Positions 4,661-12,377 of a stretch of 22,157 bases of DNA are shown here, piece by piece. Position 1 is the first letter of the stretch. Every line of letters starts with the position of its first letter. The notes beneath the pieces were generated by a model. It had not been told where the DNA came from. It did no database searches and worked only from the letters and a program-made list of their open reading frames with translations. The stretch is from a virus. The stretch is taken from positions 1 through 22,157 of IMG/VR virus record IMGVR_UViG_3300007541_006778; one strand, written 5' to 3'. Position numbers and translations under genes: made by a program.

Positions 4661-5878
4661 ATGAACAACCTCTTCCTTCTTCACTGTGCTGTCTCTGCTA
4701 AAGTCCGCCAGAGCGCAACAATCCACTTTAACGACCTAAAGCTTCCTAGCGAAGTTGTGGACACTCTGAAAGAGAGGCGTGCTATTTCGATTCGCCCTAC
4801 TCTGTCCCTGAAGCTGAAAGAGTTTCTTACAAACATTCGAATGCAGCAGCGTTATCTGTATGACGAATGCTGTATTCATAAAGGAGACATTCACTTTCTC
4901 CACGCTGACTTCTTTCAAGAGGCAAAGACGCGTATCGATTTGATCCGTCAGATGGCACGTCAGTACAACGACGAGCTCTGGGAACTGTGGGCAGAGGAAT
5001 TCGAGACGTGGACTAACTCAGTTACTAATGTTCTCGAGCCAATCTTCGAACATGATCCCGAGGGTTTCGAAATCGCTAAGGAAGCTTACCTAAGGTTGTT
5101 TCCATCGCGGGAACAATTTAAAGATCCTATTGACGTTTTTGTTGTAGGCCCTAACCCTGTCTACATGGAGGAAGCACAGGATGTAGGTGACCACCCATTC
5201 GCTGAGGAGATTACTAAAAGTGCCACGGTCAACACGAGGGAAGTGTTCGAAGCAGCGAGAGGAGGTGCGGCAGACAGGGCGATGCTCAAAGCCTCTGAGC
5301 TTTTAGACGATCTTGATGCTCGCAATGCGGTAACAGTCAGCGACCGCCAAACAGGAACAGCCAAGCGGCGGGGAACTTGGGAAAAGACGGCTCAAGAACT
5401 GATCTTGATTTCTACTTATTGCCCCGACTTTAAAAATCTTTCTCTGCTAGCAGAGAAACTCCTGAGCGTAGGCAAAGAACTTAGCCAGGGAAAGGAAGGT
5501 CTAGCTATCAAACAACGTAGCAAAATCTTAAAGAGGTATGAACAGGTAAAAGGGGAGATCAGAAAGGAGATGGAAGTTATTGTGGCTTCTAAAGATTCGA
5601 GCGAAGGTTACGAGGCTCTGAAGAAATCTCTATCTTTGTCTAACTCTTATAAAGACCTGATGGAGCAAATGAAGGGAGCCCAATCCCTTGAAGAACTTGA
5701 AAAGCTTCAAGCCACTATGCAATCAGAAGCACAGATCTTTGAACACCGTGCCCGACAACTAAATAAAGTTTATGAGAAACAAACAGAGATAATCAAAGCT
5801 TCTTCAGTAACACTAGATGAAATCATCGAAGAGGTAAAAGACCTCAAAGTGGAAGGTCTTGAAGATGTCGACTTCTGA
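4661..5878 (+). CDS. DUF3150-like coiled-coil protein (405 aa)
   Basis: Starts two bases after the previous stop (CC-ATG). The N-terminal ~150 residues have the look of the DUF3150 family: a beta-prone start (LFLLHCAVSAKVRQSATI), then long helices around R-x-x-RYLYDECC...GDIHFL and a FF-x-x-A...I-x-L-I...W region (WELWAEEFETW). The C-terminal half is a long coiled coil (about 275-395, e.g. SLEELEKLQATMQSEAQIFE) with an acidic end LEDVDF. DUF3150 genes are, from memory, often found next to CobS/MoxR-type ATPase and VWA genes in phages and bacteria, and that is the arrangement here. It may act as a substrate adaptor or scaffold. Family assignment is moderate; function is unknown. Confidence 0.6.
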   Translation: MNNLFLLHCAVSAKVRQSATIHFNDLKLPSEVVDTLKERRAISIRPTLSLKLKEFLTNIRMQQRYLYDECCIHKGDIHFLHADFFQEAKTRIDLIRQMARQYNDELWELWAEEFETWTNSVTNVLEPIFEHDPEGFEIAKEAYLRLFPSREQFKDPIDVFVVGPNPVYMEEAQDVGDHPFAEEITKSATVNTREVFEAARGGAADRAMLKASELLDDLDARNAVTVSDRQTGTAKRRGTWEKTAQELILISTYCPDFKNLSLLAEKLLSVGKELSQGKEGLAIKQRSKILKRYEQVKGEIRKEMEVIVASKDSSEGYEALKKSLSLSNSYKDLMEQMKGAQSLEELEKLQATMQSEAQIFEHRARQLNKVYEKQTEIIKASSVTLDEIIEEVKDLKVEGLEDVDF

Positions 5879-5897
5879 ACCAAATACGAAAACAATC

Positions 5898-6002
5898 ATG
5901 AAGCGTATTTACTTACTTCAAGTAAACAAAAGCCTTGAGGGACCTTTCAAGGCAAAGAAGAAGATCAACCTACTCTCACTCTTCCTGAATCTCTTCAACT
6001 GA
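5898..6002 (+). CDS. Very small basic protein between DUF3150-like and MoxR genes (34 aa)
   Basis: An open frame from ATG 5898 to TGA 6000-6002, two bases before the MoxR start. The product has a basic centre (FKAKKKINLL) and a hydrophobic end (LLSLFLNLFN), so it could be a membrane-associated or amphipathic peptide, or simply a translated leader that couples translation to the MoxR gene. It fills an otherwise empty 126-base gap and reads in the operon direction. Its small size makes it uncertain. Confidence 0.4.
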   Translation: MKRIYLLQVNKSLEGPFKAKKKINLLSLFLNLFN

Positions 6003-6004
6003 AA

Positions 6005-7189
6005 ATGAACGACACACTCTTCACGAATCTCCAATCTTTTCGAGCCTCTCTGAACACTGTCTTTCTAGAGCGAGAAGAGATTATCGATGGTCTACTGGCC
6101 TCGGTAATTACAAAGCAGAACGCTTTCCTGTTCGGCGTACCGGGAACCGGTAAGTCAGAACTGGTGAAGGCAGTTTCAAATGGTTTTAATGGTTCTAAGT
6201 TCTTTGGTTACCTACTATCGCCCACAACAGATCCAAGCGAATTGTTCGGTCCTGTTGCTGTGAGTCGCCTACTGAAGGATGAATACCATCGTGATGTAGA
6301 GGGCTACTTGCCCTCATGTAACATCGCGTTTCTTGACGAGTTGTTCCGAGGTTCTTCGGCTGTTCTCAACTCCCTGCTCACCATTTTGAATGAGAGGGTC
6401 TTTAACAACGGAAAACTGGTTGTAGAAACACCTATCCAATCGATAGTGGCAGCAACCAACAGTTTTCCGCAGGAAGAAGCACTGCAAGCTTTCTGCGATC
6501 GTTTCCTATTTAGACCGACAGTAGATCTACTGAAGAATCCGGTTTCTAAGAGGAAGCTCGATCAGTGGACGCTAAACATTCAGAAACGACCTTCTGTGGA
6601 ATCGTCTCTAACCTACGAATGTTTGGTTCAACTACAGAAAGCTGTTGAAGAAGTAGAGCCCAGCGAAGACTTCCTAGATTCTTTCAGTCAAGTACTCGAT
6701 CTCCTATCTGCTCGGGGAATCACAATCAGTGATCGACGGAGGGTTCAGGTTCTCAAATTTATGCGTGGCTGGGCACTCGTTAAAGGAGATGACCGCATTT
6801 ATCCAGAGCATCTATACGGATCCTTTACACATATGGTGTACAGAACGCCGGATGATCTCGTGGTTATTGACGAGGTTTTGAAGCAGGCTGTGCCCACAGT
6901 GGATAAGCTCACGTCCGACATTAAGAGGGCAATGAGTGGTCTAATGACTAAGTACCATTCAATGCACAGCAGAGAAGCTAAGTCTATTGAAGACATTTCT
7001 AGGTTCGTAGCCGAGCTCAAGAAGCTGCATACAGACCTTAGTAAGCTCTCTAACGCTCTAACCAAGATTATGGAGGACGGGCAATACAGAATGACGATCA
7101 CACAACGGAGCGATGCGACAAAGCTGAGTCAGCAGATCGATTCGAACCTACAAACAATCGCTAAATCTATTAACGAGATTGCATCATGA
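6005..7189 (+). CDS. MoxR/RavA-type AAA+ ATPase (394 aa)
   Basis: An ATP-driven remodelling protein of the MoxR class. Visible motifs: Walker A GVPGTGKS (44-51, K50), Walker B IAFLDE (107-112) followed by LNSLLTILNER, sensor 1 AATN (149-152), the arginine-finger region CDRF (R166), and a sensor-2-like SDRRR (242-246). The first ~270 residues cover the ATPase and lid; the C-terminal ~120 are helical (LKKLHTDLSKLSNALTKI), possibly for partner contact. RavA and its relatives form hexamers that work with VWA proteins to load metals or remodel complexes, and the next gene is a VWA protein overlapping by four bases (ATGA). The substrate in a phage-infected cell is unknown. Confidence 0.88.
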   Translation: MNDTLFTNLQSFRASLNTVFLEREEIIDGLLASVITKQNAFLFGVPGTGKSELVKAVSNGFNGSKFFGYLLSPTTDPSELFGPVAVSRLLKDEYHRDVEGYLPSCNIAFLDELFRGSSAVLNSLLTILNERVFNNGKLVVETPIQSIVAATNSFPQEEALQAFCDRFLFRPTVDLLKNPVSKRKLDQWTLNIQKRPSVESSLTYECLVQLQKAVEEVEPSEDFLDSFSQVLDLLSARGITISDRRRVQVLKFMRGWALVKGDDRIYPEHLYGSFTHMVYRTPDDLVVIDEVLKQAVPTVDKLTSDIKRAMSGLMTKYHSMHSREAKSIEDISRFVAELKKLHTDLSKLSNALTKIMEDGQYRMTITQRSDATKLSQQIDSNLQTIAKSINEIAS

Positions 7190-8739
7190 CTGAGCAGTTT
7201 GTAACTCACAGAGAGTTTATCCGCTTAACCGAAAGCGAGCCTCTGGTCCTGGCGGTATCGGCGCTAGCAGACTTCCTATGGGAAGACTTCGTGCGAGACA
7301 GCCGCCCATGCGTTAAGTATCTTGCAGATCACTACAACATAAAGCAGCTGTCTAGATTCGGGAAAGAACTGTTTGACTACCTATACAACGGTAGTGCAGT
7401 AACACCCTTAGTAAGCATAGATGAAGTAGAAGAGTACTTTCGTGCTCAACAAAATGGACTGAACCCAGAGATGCCCAAAGGTTACAAACCAGAATCAGCT
7501 TTCTGGTTGGGTCTGTTCGCAGACATTTGTGACGCTCCTGTTTGGCCACAGGTGGTAGCCAACTGTGTGGGCAATCAATTCAACAGTGGTAATAATGCTG
7601 TAAACATTCTGAACGAGCTGAGTGAAGTAATACAGAAAGAAATCGACTCAGACAGTCTATCAATAGAAAGTCTGACAGAAGGGGCAGATAAGCTACAGCA
7701 AATTAGAGAAGACTACCTGAAGGCCAAGAAAGCAGGTGACAACGAGAAAGCAGCCAAGCTTCGGCAGGAAGGTAAGCAGCTAGCAAAACAAATAGAACAA
7801 TCCCTTCAAAAAAGTCGTCAGCAACTGCAACCCTCCACCGCTGCAGCGGTAGAGAAAGCAAAGCAAAAGTCAGATGATATGGAAAAGGCAATGATGTCTC
7901 TCGCTGGAGACGAGAAAGGAAAAGGTCAAAAAGGTATGGATCTCGATGAGAAACGAAAGCTCGCAGCAAAGCTCAGCAAGAACAGCAAGCTCCGTCAGCT
8001 AGCGCGACGGTTGGGAGCCCTTCGACGAGCTTGGAATGACAGGAAGCGAGCCAGAAGAAGCGCTGCGAACTACAGCGATATCGTCGGGGCACGGTTTTCG
8101 GACGCGATCACACAAGCGTTCCCGGCAGAGATAGCAATTGCAGGAACAGAAGAGGGCAAAGCACTCTTCCTTCTGAAGTACTCTCAGAAAACTCTGTTGA
8201 CGAAAGACTATGAGGCAAAAATAAAGGAGCTGGACAGGGGTCCTCTGGTTATGTACATCGATATCTCGGGCTCGATGGCAGGTGACAGCGAGATCTGGTC
8301 AAAAGCAATCGCCTTTGTTGTCACAGAGGAGTGCTTAAAAAGTAACCGCAAGGTTCAGATAAACCTTTTCGATACTGAAGTGCAGGACAGTATCGTCTTA
8401 ACACCAGGCTCGGCAAACAACGAAAGTTTGATCGACTTCGTTATGTCTTGGATAACAAAGGGCGGAACTTCTTTCGTTTCTGTGATTAACCACGCGCTCA
8501 CCAAGGCTGATATTGACGACAAAGCAGACATCCTCCTGATCACCGATGGTTGCGCTCAGGTTCCTGAGGCCTTTATTAAAAGACTAAATAACTTTAAACA
8601 AGAGCAAGGTATTACATGGAACTCTTTCTGCATAGGAAAGGCATCTGAAGTACTGAGTTCATTTAGTGACATAGTTCAGATCGTAGACACAGAGAATGAC
8701 CCAGAGTGCTCTGATCTATTCCAAACTGTACTAAGTTAA
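7186..8739 (+). CDS. VWA (MIDAS) protein, partner of the MoxR ATPase (517 aa)
   Basis: Starts within the MoxR stop codon (ATGA), so the two are co-translated. The N-terminal ~150 residues are a helical domain. Residues about 160-290 are charged and coiled-coil-like, rich in K, E, Q, R and A (KLRQEGKQLAKQIEQSLQK), ending in a very basic patch (RRAWNDRKRARRS, 280-292). The C-terminal VWA domain has an intact metal-ion-dependent adhesion site: D-I-S-G-S (359-363), the threonine in GGTSF (T428) and ITDG (452-455). This layout matches CobT/ViaA-like partners of MoxR ATPases. The protein should be cytoplasmic, as there is no signal peptide or anchor. Confidence 0.87.
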   Translation: MTEQFVTHREFIRLTESEPLVLAVSALADFLWEDFVRDSRPCVKYLADHYNIKQLSRFGKELFDYLYNGSAVTPLVSIDEVEEYFRAQQNGLNPEMPKGYKPESAFWLGLFADICDAPVWPQVVANCVGNQFNSGNNAVNILNELSEVIQKEIDSDSLSIESLTEGADKLQQIREDYLKAKKAGDNEKAAKLRQEGKQLAKQIEQSLQKSRQQLQPSTAAAVEKAKQKSDDMEKAMMSLAGDEKGKGQKGMDLDEKRKLAAKLSKNSKLRQLARRLGALRRAWNDRKRARRSAANYSDIVGARFSDAITQAFPAEIAIAGTEEGKALFLLKYSQKTLLTKDYEAKIKELDRGPLVMYIDISGSMAGDSEIWSKAIAFVVTEECLKSNRKVQINLFDTEVQDSIVLTPGSANNESLIDFVMSWITKGGTSFVSVINHALTKADIDDKADILLITDGCAQVPEAFIKRLNNFKQEQGITWNSFCIGKASEVLSSFSDIVQIVDTENDPECSDLFQTVLS

Positions 8740-8769
8740 GTTACAACATACACATGATAAGAAGCAAAC

Positions 8770-8801
8770 GTGGGCTATCTTCCTTCTGAGATAGTCCGCA
8801 C
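8770..8801 (+). promoter_or_regulatory. Hairpin before the small-gene pair at 8809
   Basis: GTG-GG-CTATCT (8770-8780) pairs with AGATAG-t-CC-g-CAC (8789-8801): eleven base pairs with two single-base bulges on the 3' arm, and loop TCCTTCTG. No T-tract follows, so it is not a standard terminator. It ends seven bases before the ATG at 8809, where it could occlude or regulate initiation, or mark an RNA-processing site between the VWA gene and the next pair. Confidence 0.45.
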
Positions 8802-8808
8802 TGCCTAA

Positions 8809-9027
8809 ATGAAAGAAGAAATTAAAGAGATAAAGGATCTCGTTGATAAATACCACCCTTCCGCTAAGGAGGAGTGGGCAGACGCGTTTGATCCGGAGGG
8901 AATCGAGACGATAATAAAAGGAAACAGTAAGCCTCAGATAGGGGACCTAAGAGTCACCAGCCAAGGGATTCAGTTCTGCAATAAAGTCATTAACGGTAAG
9001 GCTTACTGGAGTGACTTAAACATATGA
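8809..9027 (+). CDS. Small hypothetical protein (72 aa)
   Basis: ATG start after a hairpin-containing 69-base gap. The stop overlaps the next gene by four bases (ATGA). The N-terminal third is a charged helix (MKEEIKEIKDLVDKYHPSAKEEW), followed by DPEGIETIIKG and a short beta-prone end (IGDLRVTSQGIQFCNKVI). No family is recognised. Together with the next gene it forms a coupled pair that may or may not belong to the VWA transcription unit, as no terminator separates them. Confidence 0.65.
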   Translation: MKEEIKEIKDLVDKYHPSAKEEWADAFDPEGIETIIKGNSKPQIGDLRVTSQGIQFCNKVINGKAYWSDLNI

Positions 9028-9467
9028 ACAAAAGAAATACCTTAGCCGCAGACATAGAAAAACTATCTAAGCTATATAACCCTGAGGTAGCAAGATTAGA
9101 TTTAGATAACTGGATATTTAACGTATTAAACCAGACGTATAGAAACAAGGCTGAGAAAGAACTGTTCCGACTTCAATTCAAAGGTGCTTCGATTCTTTAT
9201 GTACCTTCCATAGAGACCTTCAACCTATGCAAGACCATCGAAACTAAAAGCAGCACAAAGGTTGAAGAAGTAAGCCTGGACCTAGGCGTATACCTTGATT
9301 TTCACTACGGGATACGATCATTGGTGGATGCTCGAGCAACGCTAACGTTCAGTGAGTTTGACTTCGAACTGATGGCACTCCAAATAGCTGAAGCAATAGA
9401 GAAATGGATAATCCAAGGGGAGACCGGCCAAAGTAAACAACAACAGAACAAACAGAAGGCAATGTGA
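9024..9467 (+). CDS. Hypothetical protein (147 aa)
   Basis: Coupled to the gene before it by ATGA. The product is mixed: an N-terminal helical part (ADIEKLSKLYNPEVARLDL), a central beta-rich part (LFRLQFKGASILYVPSIETF), and a helix near the C-terminus (FELMALQIAEAIEKWII). It ends with a Gln/Lys-rich tail (QSKQQQNKQKAM) that is probably disordered and basic. It may bind nucleic acid or a protein partner. No family is recognised. A 38-base spacer follows before a candidate promoter. Confidence 0.65.
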   Translation: MNKRNTLAADIEKLSKLYNPEVARLDLDNWIFNVLNQTYRNKAEKELFRLQFKGASILYVPSIETFNLCKTIETKSSTKVEEVSLDLGVYLDFHYGIRSLVDARATLTFSEFDFELMALQIAEAIEKWIIQGETGQSKQQQNKQKAM

Positions 9468-9505
9468 ACGAACTGTGATCCAAACCTTAAGATAACCTTT
9501 AAGGC

Positions 9506-9534
9506 TTGCACTCACCAGAATTGCTCACTACATT
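9506..9534 (+). promoter_or_regulatory. Weak candidate promoter for the gene at 9557
   Basis: TTGCAC (9506-9511), 17 bases, TACATT (9529-9534), giving a start near 9541 and a 16-base leader before ATG 9557. Each box matches consensus only partly. Support comes from position: the downstream gene has its own strong terminator and seems to be an independent unit. A 6-bp inverted repeat (CCTTAA 9485-9490 / TTAAGG 9499-9504) lies directly upstream. Confidence 0.3.
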
Positions 9535-9556
9535 GGACGGGTCTTCCATACCAGAC

Positions 9557-10375
9557 ATGAATTTCGAATTCACACTTCACGGCGTAGACATCTCAAAAAG
9601 TGAGCTTGGCGTAATGCTTGAGACCACAGGGGTCAAGCCTGTGATCAAAATCGAAGTAGAGCGCTACTTACCGAACAAACTCATCGACGCTTCCAAACTG
9701 TTTGCTTTAAGCATCGAAAAGCAGAGCCCAGAGCTGGCTGCGTTGGCTGCGAAGCTGGCAATCAAAGGCAAGACTCTAAAGAAAACGAAAGTCGCTCGCC
9801 TTCATAAGAAAGCCATGCGGCTCACCGATCTCGAGACGACTCCCATCAACGTGGAGGAAGCAATCGAAAAGATCACAACCAGCGAAGCTCTCCGGCATAT
9901 CGGCGCAGCAACAATTCTGTCGACACTCCAAAAGAGTGGAGGCGAAAAAATGACCCTGCGCCAAATCGCAACCCGAGCAGTCAACCGTCTCGCTTTCAGC
10001 GGAGAAGTTGGCGCCGACTCTGCTTGCTTCCGAGGCTTCCGTTCAGATTCTGAAGGCAACTACAAAGCAGTAGTACAAGGTCAAGACGTTAGTCGCGAAG
10101 ACTGTTACCACGCGTCGCCAATGTATACGGCACTGCGAGAAGGTTCTCAAACCTTGCGCCAGTGGGGGTTGATCAACGCCGAGGAGATTGTGACCTTTGG
10201 TTCGGAAGAGAAGAACCTGGACACTAACAGCCAGCAACTGCGCAGGACTGTTTACAAGATTTCGCTGAGCCCACGCGGGATCGAAATGGTGAACAAGTGG
10301 GGCGATCTGTCCCAGTATGTAAGCTACCGCTGGAGTCAGCGCGTCCGTTCGAAAAGCAAGATGATGCTTGCCTGA
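9557..10375 (+). CDS. Probable winged-helix DNA-binding protein, own transcription unit (272 aa)
   Basis: ATG 9557 is chosen because a promoter-like pair lies just upstream; TTG 9506 would add 17 residues. The N-terminal ~120 residues are mixed, with a basic helical stretch (KTLKKTKVARLHKKAMRL). The C-terminal half reads like a winged helix: helices LRHIGAATILSTLQK and MTLRQIATRAVNRL, then LREGSQTLRQWGLI as recognition helix, then a wing and VYKISLSPRGIEMVNKW, a closing pattern common in wHTH proteins. Codons here (many ATC, CTC, GAA, CGC) look more biased than in the AT-richer polymerase gene, suggesting strong expression. A very strong terminator follows. Family unknown; the DNA-binding role is inferred. 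Confidence 0.7.
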   Translation: MNFEFTLHGVDISKSELGVMLETTGVKPVIKIEVERYLPNKLIDASKLFALSIEKQSPELAALAAKLAIKGKTLKKTKVARLHKKAMRLTDLETTPINVEEAIEKITTSEALRHIGAATILSTLQKSGGEKMTLRQIATRAVNRLAFSGEVGADSACFRGFRSDSEGNYKAVVQGQDVSREDCYHASPMYTALREGSQTLRQWGLINAEEIVTFGSEEKNLDTNSQQLRRTVYKISLSPRGIEMVNKWGDLSQYVSYRWSQRVRSKSKMMLA

Positions 10376-10393
10376 AACCTGTCCTAAGATGTC

Positions 10394-10421
10394 GGCGCTC
10401 CTTAGGGGCGCCATTTTTTTT
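10394..10421 (+). terminator. Strong intrinsic terminator
   Basis: GGCGCTCC (10394-10401), loop TTA, GGGGCGCC (10405-10412): an 8-bp GC-rich stem with one G-T wobble, followed by A and eight T (10414-10421). It isolates the upstream gene from the DNA polymerase gene, whose ATG lies seven bases further on, so polymerase expression would depend on read-through or on a promoter inside the upstream gene. Confidence 0.95.
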
Positions 10422-10427
10422 ACTTCC

Positions 10428-12326
10428 ATGAAAGTCTCTTACATCACAACAGAAACACAGCTACAAGAAGCACTCAAAGAACTCGAACCTGTATCCAAGA
10501 TCTGCTTGGACTATGAGACCACGGGGTTGGATGCTCGCATTGCAAAACCTCGTCTCCTCCAGATCTGTGATACCAACCAAGACGAAGCCAACAATCGTAC
10601 GGTTTACGTATTCGATTTATTTAAGGTGTCAGCTGTACCTGAGCTCAAGAAGTTTATAGAGAGTAGAGAAATGCTTATAGGGCATAACCTAAACTTTGAT
10701 CTACAGTTCAACCTGAAGCAAGGTATAGACTTCAAAGGAAAACTATTTGATACGTTTATAGCTGAACGATGCTTACGTGCAGGGTTTAAGGAAAAGAAGA
10801 TAGCGCCTAAGACGAAAAAACCTTACTTTGCTGATATCAGCTGTTCGCTAAAAGCAGTCGTTAGCAGAAGGTTGGACATTGAACTTGATAAGGAAATGCA
10901 AGTGTCTGACTGGAGTAAGGACGCATTGGATATAGAGCAAATCGAGTACGCAGCTAAGGACGTGGATATACTCCCGTTCGTGGCAGCCTCGCAGCTAGCA
11001 GAGTTAAAGGAGGAGGGCTTGCTGGATATTTACTCACTCGAGTCAAAGTGCATACGACCAGTAGCCTTAATGTGTAGCAAGGGGTTTAACGTAGACATAA
11101 ACAAACTGCAAGAACTGAGAAACAGAATAGTAATAAAGTTAGACGAGATGACTAAGAATTTCTGTGAGCAGCTTGACAACAATTTGCCAGATGAGCTAAA
11201 ACTACCTCGAACACCAGAGGGGAACATCTCGATTGGAAAACGACCCAAAAAGGATTTCAACCCAGGATCAAATACTCAGTGTGTTAAGGCATTCAAAGAA
11301 CTCCGAATCGCTTTACCTGTTGATGGAGTTACAGGCAAACCAACGCTTAATCAAGTCGCCCTCTCGGAATTCGACAGCGACGACCCTTTACTAAACCTCT
11401 ACAGGAAACGCGTCAAAATCGAAACAGAGCTGGAACACGTAGAAAAACTAATCACGAACATAAACCCAATAACACACAGAATACATAGCGGTTATAACCA
11501 ATATGGAGCTAACAGCGGAAGATTCACTTCGTCTGGAGCAAAGAAAGTAAGCAGCACAAAACAAAAAACTGAATTCGGTGTAAACATTCAGCAGGTGCCA
11601 CGAGCGGCAGAATTTAGAGGTTGTTTTGTACCGGGAGAAGGCAAGAGTTTCGTAATTTGTGACTTCTCGCAAATTGAATTAAGACTGGGAGCGGAGCTTA
11701 TAAACATCCCGCAAATGATCGAAGCATTTCAAAAAGGCTTTGATCTTCACACAGTTACAGCAAGTCTGATCTATAAGGTAAGTGTCGACGAAGTTAAGAA
11801 GGATCAGAGACAAGATGGTAAGACATTGAACTTCGCATTGCTATATGGAATGGGTTATAGAAAATATAAAACATATGCAGCACAGTCAGGTAAGTTGATT
11901 ACGTTATCTGAGGCGAAGATAGCTCACACCGCGTTCCACAACGCTTATCCTCGCTTACGCCAATGGCACCGGGAACGAGCTGCTATGGTCGAAGACGGTT
12001 GGTGCTATGTAAGGACACCTTTGGGACGCAGGCGCTTGCTTTCGTATGACGACGCTCAGATGATGGCCTGCGCAAACACACTGATACAAGGAGCAGGCGC
12101 AGACATCCTGAAGTTATCCATCGCAAACTTGAGCGAATACTTAAACGAGGAGTGCTCTCTGATTGCCTGTGTCCACGACGAAATTGTGCTCGAGGTTGAT
12201 AAAGACAAAGCAGAGCAGTACAAGGACATACTTGAGGACTGTATGGATCGAGCGGCAAAAACAGTCTTAAAAAAGGTTCCCTCTAAAGCGGATGCTCAAG
12301 TGGGCAACAGCTGGGCTGACAAGTAA
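10428..12326 (+). CDS. polA: Family A DNA polymerase with 3'-5' exonuclease (632 aa)
   Basis: Replicative phage polymerase of the T7 gp5/Pol I type. Exonuclease motifs: LDYETTGLD (D28, E30), GHNLNFD (D91), YAAKD (Y174, D178), i.e. an intact DEDDy site for proofreading. Polymerase motifs: A DFSQIELRL (D412), B KTLNFALLYG (K465, with F469 at the position of E. coli Phe762), C CVHDEIVLE (H583-D584-E585). There is no N-terminal 5'-3' nuclease domain, so the protein is shorter than bacterial Pol I. ATG 10428 is chosen; a TTG at 10368 in the same frame would place the preceding terminator inside the coding region. Phe at the O-helix site suggests discrimination against dideoxynucleotides. Confidence 0.96.
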   Translation: MKVSYITTETQLQEALKELEPVSKICLDYETTGLDARIAKPRLLQICDTNQDEANNRTVYVFDLFKVSAVPELKKFIESREMLIGHNLNFDLQFNLKQGIDFKGKLFDTFIAERCLRAGFKEKKIAPKTKKPYFADISCSLKAVVSRRLDIELDKEMQVSDWSKDALDIEQIEYAAKDVDILPFVAASQLAELKEEGLLDIYSLESKCIRPVALMCSKGFNVDINKLQELRNRIVIKLDEMTKNFCEQLDNNLPDELKLPRTPEGNISIGKRPKKDFNPGSNTQCVKAFKELRIALPVDGVTGKPTLNQVALSEFDSDDPLLNLYRKRVKIETELEHVEKLITNINPITHRIHSGYNQYGANSGRFTSSGAKKVSSTKQKTEFGVNIQQVPRAAEFRGCFVPGEGKSFVICDFSQIELRLGAELINIPQMIEAFQKGFDLHTVTASLIYKVSVDEVKKDQRQDGKTLNFALLYGMGYRKYKTYAAQSGKLITLSEAKIAHTAFHNAYPRLRQWHRERAAMVEDGWCYVRTPLGRRRLLSYDDAQMMACANTLIQGAGADILKLSIANLSEYLNEECSLIACVHDEIVLEVDKDKAEQYKDILEDCMDRAAKTVLKKVPSKADAQVGNSWADK

Positions 12327-12377
12327 AAGTCTTCCGCTATAGTGGCACCCAAAGCCGTGAATAACTTCCACAGAAGC

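Noticed and set aside
8754-8789. 11-codon leader peptide before 8809
   Set aside because: Too short to judge, no coding signal beyond an open frame; mentioned only with the hairpin.
10368-10427. Upstream TTG extension of the DNA polymerase gene by 20 codons
   Set aside because: It would encode the GC-rich terminator hairpin and its T-run as protein and overlap the preceding gene; ATG 10428 with a CC context is the natural start.
10043-10429. 128-codon minus-strand frame
   Set aside because: Antisense to the well-formed plus-strand gene at 9557 and the terminator; composition is shadow-like.
11983-12258. 91-codon minus-strand frame inside polA
   Set aside because: Fully inside the conserved palm region of the polymerase; shadow.
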